Origin: CAYWWY01 sp964462525
GTDB taxonomy: Bacteria > Thermotogota > Thermotogae > MWEM01
Reading direction: 5' to 3'
DNA: 32,642 nt
Assembly: GCA_964462525.1 (NCBI GenBank)
Contig: CAYWWY010000016.1
Span: 1 to 32,642, forward strand
Positions 1 through 7,349 of this stretch are shown piece after piece; position 1 is the stretch's first letter, and each line of letters starts with the position of its first letter. The notes beneath the pieces are model-generated. The model had not been told where the DNA came from. It saw only the letters and a list, made by a program, of their open reading frames with translations, and searched no databases. A program made the translations under genes and the position numbers.

Positions 1-716
1 GGTGAGATGTCGCTCACTTGGTTGTTTCCAAAAGTAAGAACCTTTAAACTGGTCAAATGCTGGATCCCTTCCAGATTGCTGATTTTAGCCCTTGGAACAT
101 GGTTATGGGTGTGTTCGTGATGCCTTGATTCCTCAAGTTTTCTTTCGCCATAGTAATCAGAAACCAGTTTTTCTTTATGCCATTCACTAATATGATTCCA
201 CGAATCCGATTCTCTGGCAGGAGAGGATCCCCAGTATACAAGCTCCGTAATCCCCAGCACTTCATTTTTATAAATCGGACCCGTTGGGTTTCCCGTATAC
301 CCTTCCGCATCACGGACAGCCTGTCTCAGAACGGGGTCTGGGAAAAAGATTTCTTCTTCTGAAACCGTTATTACCATAGTCCCTTCCACTGCTGAACCAT
401 CTTGGGCTGTGGCCTTTACAATAACCGTTCCTGCTACCAATCCGGTTAGTACGCCTTTTTGAGTAATGTGTGCTCGGGTTTCTCTGGCGGAAACGGCCCC
501 AGCATTCTCAACCGACCATGTCACTCTTTTGTCGGTGGCGTTAACCGGTCGGATCTGGGCGATCATCTGCAGGGTTTCGCCTAATTCCACAATAACCTTG
601 CCGCCTTCTTCGATTATTGTAATCGAGGTAACTAAGACCGGTGGGGGCCAAATCAGATCACAGGCGCTCAAGAATATCGACACAGCCAGGATCACCATCA
701 ATCCTATGCTTTTCAT
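1..716 (-). CDS. LRR lipoprotein with bacterial Ig-like domain (partial, runs off left end)
   Basis: I translated this frame by hand; it is open from the ATG at 716 to the window edge, so only the first 238 residues are present. The start follows GGAGGA with good spacing. A lipoprotein signal ends in the lipobox FLSAC, so the protein should be lipid-anchored outside the membrane. Residues about 25-105 look like a BID_2/Big_2 Ig-like domain (VELGETLQMIA, then RPVNATDKRVTWS and GVLTGLVAGTVIVKATA). Next comes the cap shared by the other LRR proteins here (VRDAEGYTG, then GPIYKNEVLGITEL). A His-rich insert (HHEHTHNH) precedes the first LRR (LEGIQHLTSLKVLTF). The Ig-like stalk is not found in the other LRR proteins of the window. 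Family assignment is firm. A role in adhesion or surface binding is inferred. Confidence 0.85.
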   Translation of the reverse strand, partial: MKSIGLMVILAVSIFLSACDLIWPPPVLVTSITIIEEGGKVIVELGETLQMIAQIRPVNATDKRVTWSVENAGAVSARETRAHITQKGVLTGLVAGTVIVKATAQDGSAVEGTMVITVSEEEIFFPDPVLRQAVRDAEGYTGNPTGPIYKNEVLGITELVYWGSSPARESDSWNHISEWHKEKLVSDYYGERKLEESRHHEHTHNHVPRAKISNLEGIQHLTSLKVLTFGNNQVSDIS

Positions 717-767
717 ACTTATGTCTTCCTCCATTCGGGTTTAGGTAGGTGTACGATTGGATGGTTT

Positions 768-773
768 ATTGTA
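768..773 (-). promoter_or_regulatory. Extended -10 promoter for the LRR lipoprotein at 1-716
   Basis: The minus strand reads TGATACAAT, an extended -10 (TGn plus TACAAT), about 50 bases upstream of the ATG at 716. No convincing -35 is visible. Confidence 0.4.
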
Positions 774-925
774 TCACAAAAGAAACAGGAATGAGGTCCC
801 GCCAAAAATCAGTGGGGATAGTACATTGCAGATAAAGACAGGGATCACAAACCAAGGAAATGAATGATCTCAAATCTATACCGCAAGGTAAGCGGATAAT
901 CGCTTTCGGGGCTCTTCTGTAACCC

Positions 926-1783
926 TTATGGCATGAGGTTTGTCCTCGAAATACGAAAACCACGCTGATTGTACGTTCGTCCAGGAGATGAGTTGAATCG
1001 CTCGGGTACTGGACTGCTAGACTGAGCATTGGAACTGAAGGAACCTCCGCGGTGCACACGGGTGAACCCGGTTGAAGGTCCGATTGGGTTGGTCTTGTCT
1101 CCCAGTTTATAGTAGTCGTAATCATACCAGTCATGACACCACTCCAGCACATTCCCCGTCATGTCATATAGTCCTAGCTCATTGGGTTCTTTCTCCCCAA
1201 CGGGGTGCGGTTTTCTTCCCGTGCCATCTGTATCGGAATTGTCTTGATACCAAGCTACATCATCGATCACGTTACTTCCGGCATACTTGAAGTCCGATTC
1301 GCTTTTGTGCCCTCCTCTTGCAGCGTACTCCCATTCTGCCTCTGTCAATAATCGGTATCCTTCTACGGCTGTGATGTCCGAGGTGACCACCCCGCTTTTG
1401 TCTAGTAGGTTTCCTTCTTCGTCATATGCCGGTTCCAATCCTTCCCTTTCGCTCAACCAATTGCAATAAGCAACTGCATCCCACCAGGTGACGTTGACAA
1501 CAGGCTGAGTTCCTCTGCCCCAACCCTCATCGCTGGGTTTGCTTCGATCTGTTGCATCACAAAACGCGTCGTACTGCTCAAAGGTCACTTCGTACACTCC
1601 GATCCAGTAATCATAGATCAAATGGACAGTGTGAACAGGCCTGGTGCTGCCCGACAAGTCACCAACACGGTCTCCCATTTGGAAGCTACCCGCCTGTACC
1701 AAAACCATGTCCGATGTAGCAAAAACAGTAGCGGCTAATAGAAACAACATACCATATACCGCTGTCAATACCCACAGCTTCAT
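926..1783 (-). CDS. Secreted FGE/SUMF1-fold protein, catalytically unlikely
   Basis: 285 residues from the ATG at 1783, which has AAGGAGG eight bases upstream. The in-frame GTG at 1792 touches the RBS and is less likely. A signal peptide (residues 1-22, cleavage after VFA) is followed by a single FGE-sulfatase domain with the hallmarks MVLVQAGSFQMGD, AYCNWLSEREGL, LTEAEWEYAARGG, NELGLYDMTGNVLEWC and RVHRGGSF. The paired cysteines of true formylglycine-generating enzymes are absent near the C-terminus, so oxidase activity is not expected. In this fold such proteins often bind ligands or carry variable surfaces. The last 45 residues (from RVHRGGSFSS) correspond to the segment that varies most between paralogs. 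Its own extended -10 lies at 1864-1869. Confidence 0.85.
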   Translation of the reverse strand: MKLWVLTAVYGMLFLLAATVFATSDMVLVQAGSFQMGDRVGDLSGSTRPVHTVHLIYDYWIGVYEVTFEQYDAFCDATDRSKPSDEGWGRGTQPVVNVTWWDAVAYCNWLSEREGLEPAYDEEGNLLDKSGVVTSDITAVEGYRLLTEAEWEYAARGGHKSESDFKYAGSNVIDDVAWYQDNSDTDGTGRKPHPVGEKEPNELGLYDMTGNVLEWCHDWYDYDYYKLGDKTNPIGPSTGFTRVHRGGSFSSNAQSSSPVPERFNSSPGRTYNQRGFRISRTNLMP

Positions 1784-1863
1784 TGCTGACACCTCCTTTT
1801 CGGTTTTCGATAGATCTGGGGTTGGTTAAGAGTCATTTCCCCTTTTTCGCCCAAGGCTATTTT

Positions 1864-1869
1864 ATTATA
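1864..1869 (-). promoter_or_regulatory. Extended -10 promoter for the FGE-like gene 926-1783
   Basis: The minus strand reads TGCTATAAT, a full TGnTATAAT extended -10, about 80 bases upstream of the ATG at 1783. The -35 region is poor, as is common for extended -10 promoters. Confidence 0.5.
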
Positions 1870-1947
1870 GCATAGTTTTCACGCGCTTTTTCATATCAAA
1901 CTATTCAATGGGAAGACATCGAGGGGAAGCAAGGACGATCGACCAAA

Positions 1948-2070
1948 GTGATCGGATCAATAGTTATAATTGCGCTAATGATTGCATCCTGTTCCGGGGG
2001 AGGCGGCCGGGTCCCTTATTTGAACGCCTATCAATGGCTGGGTTTGGATGAGGAATTATACAGGGATTAA
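1948..2070 (+). CDS. Possible 40-residue lipoprotein-like small ORF
   Basis: From a GTG at 1948 the frame encodes a hydrophobic stretch (MIGSIVIIALMIASC) that ends in a lipobox-like cysteine, then SGGGGRVPYLNAY and a short polar tail ending at a TAA at 2068. The shape is that of a minimal lipoprotein. The Shine-Dalgarno (AAGGA about 13 bases upstream) is weak, and nothing similar is seen elsewhere in the window. It could equally be the decayed start of a longer lipoprotein gene lying just before 2152. Confidence 0.25.
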   Translation: MIGSIVIIALMIASCSGGGGRVPYLNAYQWLGLDEELYRD

Positions 2071-2089
2071 ATCCCTCCTAGATTTATGT

Positions 2090-2095
2090 TATAAT
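2090..2095 (+). promoter_or_regulatory. Extended -10 promoter for gene 2152-3234
   Basis: The sequence TGTTATAAT (extended -10) lies 57 bases before the ATG at 2152. It directly follows a small palindrome, GGGATTAAATCCC, at the end of the small ORF. No clear -35 is seen. Confidence 0.5.
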
Positions 2096-2151
2096 CCAGC
2101 ATACAGCCTCAGTTAAGACAATAGTAAATTCGGACAAAGGAGGACGAGAGG

Positions 2152-3234
2152 ATGAAAGGCATCAAAGGATTTACGCTGATCCTTGTATTGCTCATGCTGG
2201 TTATGATGCTTGTAGGTTGTCCGGGCCGCGTCCCTGCTACCTATACGCTGACCTTGGACAGGAACAACAACGCATGGGGAGGCGTGAGCGGGGGTGGTAC
2301 ATACCTAGTTGATCAATCAGTCAGGATTGAGGCGACTCCATACCAAGGATATCATTTTTTGAACTGGACATTGGAAGGGACAGCGATCAGCGGGGATGCT
2401 GTCTATGAGTACACCATGCCCAGAGAAAATGTGACCCTTGTAGCAAACTTTGTCGTCGGGGAGATGGTCCGTGTCGAAGGGGGAACCTTCCAAATGGGGG
2501 ATGAGATTGGAGATATAAGGGAGGAGAGCAGACCTGTCCACCAAGTCACCCTGACCTACGACTTTTGGATCGGGAAATACGCTGTCACCTTTGATGAATA
2601 TGACGCCTACTGTGATGCTATGGGCATAAGCAAACCGTATGACAACGACTGGGGCAGAGGGACAAGACCGGTAATCAACCTGAATTGGTTCGATGCGATT
2701 GCGTACTGCAACTGGCTTAGCGAGCAAAATGGATTGTCCCCGGCTTACGATAGCGAAGGCACCCTATTGAACCGAGATGGGCAGATCACTGATGACATCA
2801 CGCAAGTGGAAGGGTACCGATTGCCCACAGAAGCGGAATGGGAATACGCAGCTTCCGGTGGACACCAAGCGCTTCCCATACCGCCGAGATTTCTGTATGC
2901 AGGAAGTGACCACATCGATGAAGTCGGGTGGTACAGGGAAAATTCTGACGCAGAAGGTACCGGAAGAAAAACTCAGCCAGTGGGGCAGAAACGCCCCAAT
3001 GAACTTGGATTGTATGACATGAGCGGAAATGTCTGGGAATGGTGCCATGACTGGTACGAACTTTACCCAACCGAAGCAAAGATTAATCCCATTGGCCCAT
3101 CCAACGGTCGGACCCGCGTGGTAAGGGGCGGCATGTGGAACTTCGGAGAGGAGCATTGCCGGGTCGCTGGCCGCGCCCGCAACGATCCAGTCAACCGCTA
3201 TCTGGGCCTGCGCCTCGCGAGGACGTGCCCTTAG
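2152..3234 (+). CDS. Lipoprotein with InlB-type repeat and FGE/SUMF1-fold domain
   Basis: 360 residues; the ATG follows AAAGGAGGACGAGAGG. The lipobox LVGC gives Cys23 as the predicted lipid anchor. Residues 31-100 form a divergent InlB B-repeat-like domain (YTLTLDRNNN, YQGYHFLNW, ENVTLVANF), acting as a stalk. Residues about 104-360 are the FGE-like domain (MVRVEGGTFQMGDEIGD, AYCNWLSEQNGL, LPTEAEWEYAASGG, NELGLYDMSGNVWEWC). The catalytic cysteine pair is lacking. The C-terminal 40 residues (RVVRGGMWNFGEEHCRVAGR then LGLRLARTCP) match the layout of DGR variable regions. Their last 33 bases are nearly identical to the end of 8141, while the interior differs. Surface ligand binding is the likely role, by inference. 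Confidence 0.88.
   Translation: MKGIKGFTLILVLLMLVMMLVGCPGRVPATYTLTLDRNNNAWGGVSGGGTYLVDQSVRIEATPYQGYHFLNWTLEGTAISGDAVYEYTMPRENVTLVANFVVGEMVRVEGGTFQMGDEIGDIREESRPVHQVTLTYDFWIGKYAVTFDEYDAYCDAMGISKPYDNDWGRGTRPVINLNWFDAIAYCNWLSEQNGLSPAYDSEGTLLNRDGQITDDITQVEGYRLPTEAEWEYAASGGHQALPIPPRFLYAGSDHIDEVGWYRENSDAEGTGRKTQPVGQKRPNELGLYDMSGNVWEWCHDWYELYPTEAKINPIGPSNGRTRVVRGGMWNFGEEHCRVAGRARNDPVNRYLGLRLARTCP
3112..3234 (+). repeat. DGR variable-region-like 3' end (copy 1)
   Basis: This is the last 40 codons of the FGE-like lipoprotein. The frame residues (RV-RGG-W, CRVA-R, LGLRLAR) are kept while the residues between them differ from the paralogs. Most variable codons end in C or T, as expected if they descend from AAY template codons. 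The final 33 bases match the end of the copy at 8010-8141 with two differences. No template repeat is visible. Confidence 0.4.
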
Positions 3235-3383
3235 CCTTTGATCTTGCTTTTTCCCATGTCGTTGGGTCCTGCTCCCGGTATCATACATACCCTTTACGCG
3301 CCGCGCGGGGAGGAAGTAAGAGACGCAAAGGCTGGGGCCATCTATATCCTTAAGTGATCTAGTAATCGTGGGCCAAACACAAG

Positions 3384-4157
3384 TTAGGGTTGCATGGCTC
3401 CAAACAATACCAGCCATGCTAAAAAGGACTTTGCGACAAGGCTTAGTACGATATATACCCGTTCTCCGTACAAGTAATCTTTCCATTTGCCGATTTTTTT
3501 GTATTGCAAAATCATATTGATTGGGAAGGAATTGAAAGCGACAAAGTAAGTACCTACAATCGCCCAAACAAACCAAGGCACCATATCGAAATTCCCTGTC
3601 CCAAGCATGTAAAGGAGTATGACAATCCAAGGGGTGCCTCCATTGACACAGCCCCAGATAAAGGGCTTCCAATCTGTTTTGACTTTACCCATATTAGCCT
3701 CTTCCATTACCAAACCGAAAATATTCATAGCGGCATTCGTAACAAAAATCAAGAGGAGGGTGGCTATATCGTAGATACCGAACAAGGTGGAAATTAGTAC
3801 GATCATGATCGAAGAGCTCAATGCGTACTCATACCACCGAAAGACATTGATACCCTTAGCAAGCCCATCAAAATACTTGCGACTATTCATCACGATGGTA
3901 AAGTGGGCGAATGCAGATATGAATAAAAAGCTAGCCACCAATACACCAAAAGGCAGTTGGAATAGTTCTTTGCTAGCCGTTTCAAGGGAGCGGGTGGCAA
4001 CGTTGAAGGTTTGGAAGTACTGAACGATTTGCGGTTGAAACTCGGCAATTTTCTGGATGACAGTCGATGCTAAAAAAAGCATGGCAATTGCCTGAGTCAA
4101 GTGAACGAATCCCATGATCAGGTTAAAGCGTTTTAGTCTGATTAATTTTTCTTCCAT
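3384..4157 (-). CDS. Heliorhodopsin
   Basis: 257 residues, seven predicted membrane segments, about the usual length for the family. The ATG at 4157 follows AAGGAGG at eight bases. TM7 carries GERVYIVLSLVAKSFLAW, the strongly conserved heliorhodopsin signature, with Lys243 as the retinal Schiff-base lysine. TM3 has RWYEYALSSSIMIVLI, with Glu110 at the counterion position. His19 (FVHL) and His85 (FAHF) match the two internal histidines described for the family, and the ending GAMQP is also familiar. Heliorhodopsins are inverted-topology light-sensing rhodopsins whose output is mostly unknown. No retinal-synthesis gene lies in the window, so the chromophore must come from elsewhere. It lies 302 bases downstream of the alpha/beta hydrolase on the same strand and converges with 2152-3234. 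Confidence 0.95.
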   Translation of the reverse strand: MEEKLIRLKRFNLIMGFVHLTQAIAMLFLASTVIQKIAEFQPQIVQYFQTFNVATRSLETASKELFQLPFGVLVASFLFISAFAHFTIVMNSRKYFDGLAKGINVFRWYEYALSSSIMIVLISTLFGIYDIATLLLIFVTNAAMNIFGLVMEEANMGKVKTDWKPFIWGCVNGGTPWIVILLYMLGTGNFDMVPWFVWAIVGTYFVAFNSFPINMILQYKKIGKWKDYLYGERVYIVLSLVAKSFLAWLVLFGAMQP

Positions 4158-4459
4158 AATAGTAACCTCCTTAGGTTGATGGTATTTAGCGCTTTGGTAC
4201 GGAAAAAGAATAATTCCCCGAAAATTATGATAGATCCGTTACGTGTCGAAGAGCTTGTATTTATGACGAATAAAAACCCCTTCTGCCTTGTCTCGAGAAA
4301 GCAATCCTGTCGGGCAAACAAACAAAAAGCAAAGCACCATCATCCCCATGGCTTTCGGAATAAAACTTATTATGCTATATCCACATTCTTCTCCTCTTTT
4401 TTTGTTGTGTTTTTCGAAGTGATTCTGGCTAGCAATAGCCTCTTAAAGGTATCGCGTAC
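4158..4459. other. Intergenic gap with no gene recognised
   Basis: This stretch holds the RBS of the heliorhodopsin gene (AAGGAGG around 4166-4172) and T-rich sequence after the hydrolase stop. I see no clear terminator, promoter or conserved ORF, so whether the hydrolase and heliorhodopsin share a transcript is open. Confidence 0.5.
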
Positions 4460-5545
4460 TTATTTCTTTATACTCTCCAGGAAAAATGCGTGTATCTCAT
4501 CCATCAATTCTCGATTGATGTCTTGGGCTAAGGCTCGATCAAGCTCTGCGTAAAAGTCTTGTTTGATTTCATATGGAATGTGTTGTGCATGCTGGTCATA
4601 CAGTGTACGATATACCACATTGATTTCATCTATGTATGCCATCGCGGCTTTGGAACGAAACAGATTGTTATGTCCACTTTGTCCAGGCGCGCTCAGCGAT
4701 ATGGTTCTTACATTGGGATTGGTCATGGCATTTGCTTTTGAAATGATGGAGCTTTCTTCATAAGCAATAACGTCATCCTCTGTACCGTGGATGATAAGAA
4801 TCGGAACATTTGAGCCATTGATGGCGTCCACGGCCTTCAAAGAAGCTGTTTTTCCGAACAGAATGGTTTGATACAGCCACAAAAACGGGTATTGTGTGTA
4901 GATAAAACCACCCATCATGCGCCGGCCTTGTTCCACAATCATTTCCATGGCACTATTTGCGCCAGACACTGTCGCAACAGAGGCGATTTCATAATCGTAG
5001 TGTAAGATATTCGCCACTGCGTAACCACCCCAGCTGTGGCCAAATAATAAAATGGGCAGAGAAGCAAACGCTTCCTGTGTGTTTATGTAGGTCAACGCAG
5101 CATCCAAATCGACCAACGCTTGCGGAAATCCCTTTGTGGTCTTGCCTTCGCTGTCAAAACTACCCGTTGCATCATAAGCAAAAACACGCCAACCCTGATC
5201 CACAAAGTAGGTGATCTGAGCCAGATAGCTGTCTGCTCCTCCTCCAATACCATGAGCAACAACCACAAGACCCATCTCATGATTCTGGCCATACACATAG
5301 CCTTGCAAACGAGTGTTTCCGGAGTTAAAACTCACCAGCTCTCTTGGATACTCCGCTTCAAGCTCATCATATATCAGACCTAGTGTCACTGTCATATCAG
5401 GTCTGTCATACCGGGGAAACTGCCCATTGTAGATAAAAATAACCACGATCATGGAAATGATTGAAAAAACGATAGTGATTGCCACTATACCTATAGCAAC
5501 CATTTTCAACGTCCCCTTTTTTTTCTCTTGTTGGTTTTTTTTCAT
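4460..5545 (-). CDS. Membrane-anchored alpha/beta hydrolase
   Basis: 361 residues from the ATG at 5545, preceded by GGAGG with five bases spacing; an upstream in-frame ATG at 5581 lacks an RBS. A basic N-terminus (MKKNQQEKKK) and one membrane helix (about residues 15-40) place the catalytic domain outside the membrane. The fold is shown by VVVAHGIGGG (oxyanion region), the nucleophile elbow GHSWGG (Ser171), HGTEDDVI (acid Asp near 257-258) and GQSGHNN (His292). The closest families are S33-type serine aminopeptidases and alpha/beta lipases or esterases. The substrate cannot be told from sequence. It is transcribed from an extended -10 at 5597-5602, inside the relic LRR fragment. Confidence 0.85.
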   Translation of the reverse strand: MKKNQQEKKKGTLKMVAIGIVAITIVFSIISMIVVIFIYNGQFPRYDRPDMTVTLGLIYDELEAEYPRELVSFNSGNTRLQGYVYGQNHEMGLVVVAHGIGGGADSYLAQITYFVDQGWRVFAYDATGSFDSEGKTTKGFPQALVDLDAALTYINTQEAFASLPILLFGHSWGGYAVANILHYDYEIASVATVSGANSAMEMIVEQGRRMMGGFIYTQYPFLWLYQTILFGKTASLKAVDAINGSNVPILIIHGTEDDVIAYEESSIISKANAMTNPNVRTISLSAPGQSGHNNLFRSKAAMAYIDEINVVYRTLYDQHAQHIPYEIKQDFYAELDRALAQDINRELMDEIHAFFLESIKK

Positions 5546-5596
5546 AATATCCTCCAGAAGTATTTTAGTGTTATCAAACATTGCCTTCTGCTATTT

Positions 5597-5602
5597 ATTA
5601 TA
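5597..5602 (-). promoter_or_regulatory. Extended -10 promoter for the alpha/beta hydrolase
   Basis: The minus strand reads TGTTATAAT about 52 bases upstream of the ATG at 5545. It overlaps the stop of the relic LRR reading frame. No strong -35 is seen. Confidence 0.5.
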
Positions 5603-5762
5603 ACATGATTATTCTGAATTGATCAGCGTTAGTGTACCCATTTGCTTTTCGGATTTCCCTATCCATGATTGGACATTCAAACTGGATTGCCTCAGCAGCC
5701 CATGAAAGGCTGAACACCCTCACCAAGAGAATCAATAGCGCTGGAATTCGTTTTCTGGTTAT
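5598..5762 (-). pseudogene. Relic 5' end of an LRR protein gene
   Basis: The minus strand encodes a signal peptide and the first part of the shared LRR cap (ITRKRIPALLILLV, then WAAEAIQFECP and IRKANGYTN), after which the frame runs into unrelated sequence and stops. It matches the starts of 10365-11039 (ITRKRTPAVLVLLV) and 8817-10292 (WAAEAIQFECP). The LRRs are gone, so this is a truncated remnant. AAAAGGAGG lies eight bases before an ATA codon, with no ATG, GTG or TTG between the upstream stop and that codon. Confidence 0.7.
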
Positions 5763-6146
5763 CCCAATCCCCTCCTTTTCCTTCCTGGATTATGCTGCTT
5801 TTGATCGGTAGGTCAAAGGGTTCCTGCATTCCGAAGGGCGAAATCGAAACTATTCAGCAGGCGCGAAACCCAGGGGCGGGATTGCTTTAATGCGCCTCGA
5901 AAAGGCTTCGGGCCAGAAAAAACCCCGGATCGAAAAAAGTTGGATGAGGATTAGCAGTTCAAACCGTAAGGTGAGTAGATAAATCGAAATAGAGCGGGTT
6001 CTATGGAAAACCCCTCTTTGAGAAAAAAGATGAAACAACCGTCATGGAAAGTCTATCATATTCTTAACAAAGATTTCTATGACCTGAATCCGCTCAAAAA
6101 AATGTGTGTGAAGTGGGATATGCCCCCTTTTGGGGTTTCCTGCAAT
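5763..6146. other. Intergenic stretch without a recognisable gene
   Basis: Upstream of the relic RBS no conserved reading frame was found on either strand. Short open frames here are low-complexity and lack RBSs. A weak CCCC-TTTT-GGGG hairpin near 6123-6136 lies just past the end of the broken FGE-like gene. Confidence 0.4.
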
Positions 6147-7119
6147 CTAAAAAACTGTCCTCGAGATCGGGAACCCCATGGCGTTGTACGAGAAATCCGA
6201 GGAGTTGTATCCCCGGATGGCTACACGACTGTCCCTAGGACGGTCAGCCCAACTTCCGCCCCTCAGGACGCGGTTGGTGCCTTCCAATGGTCCGATCGGA
6301 TTGGTCTTTTCTCCCCGCTGGTAGTAGATCCAGTCATATAAATCATGGCACCATTCCCACACATTTCCACTCATGTCGTGGATGGCCAATTCGTTGGGCT
6401 TCTTAAGCCCTACCGGTTGAGTTTTTTGACCGGTTCCGTCTGGATTGGAATTGTCCCAAAACCACGACACTTCATCAATGGTATTGCTTCCTGCGTATTT
6501 GTAGTCCGTTTCGCTTTTATGTCCCCCCTCTGGCCGCATACTCCCACTCTGCTTCCGTGGGGAGCCTGTACCCTTCCACCTTCGTGATGTCCGTTGTGAT
6601 TTGACCGCTTCTGCCGAGGAGCATACCATCGTCATCATACGCCGGTTTCAACCCTTCCCTTTGGCTCAGCCAGTTGCAGTAGGCGATCGCATCCCACCAG
6701 CTTACGTTGATCACCCGACGGGCTTCTCTTCACGAATCCTGGTCGATTGGCTTACTCCTTCCCGTAGCCTCACAAAAAGCATCATAATCCGCAAAGGTGG
6801 GAAAAAACATATCCCCCTGGAGTACTTCAGGTTCTCCAAAGTCTTCATCCTCTTGTGCAAAAAACACCAGATACCATATCGAAGGGATTTCTCTTGATGC
6901 AACCATCTCTTCATCCTGAGAAACATATGCTTCTCGAAAATCCACTTCCCAGAATAAAGAAAGGTGATCAGGATGCACCTCCGTAGCTCCTGGGTAGGGG
7001 GCAATCAATGTGAGAAAGGGGTTGAGCGTGATCTTTGGAGTGCTTCGGAAACACCCTGTGAGAAGCGCTGTCGTAAGGATTGCAAGTACGATCATCCACC
7101 ATCTTCGGTTCTTTTCCAT
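6147..7119 (-). pseudogene. Broken FGE/SUMF1-fold lipoprotein gene
   Basis: The ATG at 7119 follows AGGAGG. A lipoprotein signal (ALLTGC) leads into a stalk (LTLIAPYPGATEVHPDHLSLF), then DYDAFCEATGRSKPID. The first part of the FGE domain (GGSFQMGD to the WIGKYEVTF region) is deleted. An in-frame TGA follows at about 6728, where paralogs have Trp-Gly, then VINVSWWDAIAYCNWLSQREG. A one-base excess in a G run (six instead of five at about 6532-6537) shifts the frame after EYAARGG. The remainder (GGHKSETDYKYAGSN, DMSGNVWEWC, RVLRGGSWADRPRDSR) continues to 6147. The C-terminal part is a close paralog of 11929-12816. The deletion, stop and frameshift together make a sequencing error unlikely as the sole cause. 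Confidence 0.8.
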
Positions 7120-7349
7120 TTTTGCCACCTCCTGCGCGGCCTTCCATTATGGAACGAAGGTATGGGATCGGGTATGATGATTATCCTACACACAATCTCC
7201 TCTCCACGCCCAGCAAATAAAGAGGTTTTCAAAACTGGTCCACTCATAAATGGCTAAACCTCCTGCCAGCGGTTGGATCGATATTTGCTATGGGAATCTA
7301 ATGATCTAAAAGCATTCCCATCATCAGACATTTCGTACCCAAAAAGGGG

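Noticed and set aside
3235..3383. DGR template repeat or reverse transcriptase next to the variable-like 3' end
   Set aside because: The sequence after 3234 shows no A-rich copy of the segment and no coding similarity; the same holds after 8141.
2764..3672. Open frame of 302 codons on the minus strand
   Set aside because: It runs antisense to the FGE-like lipoprotein 2152-3234 and the end of the heliorhodopsin gene, has no RBS, and its translation resembles no protein.
6517..6714. Separate small gene starting MINVSWWDAIAYCNW
   Set aside because: It is the middle portion of the broken FGE-like gene 6147-7119, bounded by the stop and the frameshift.
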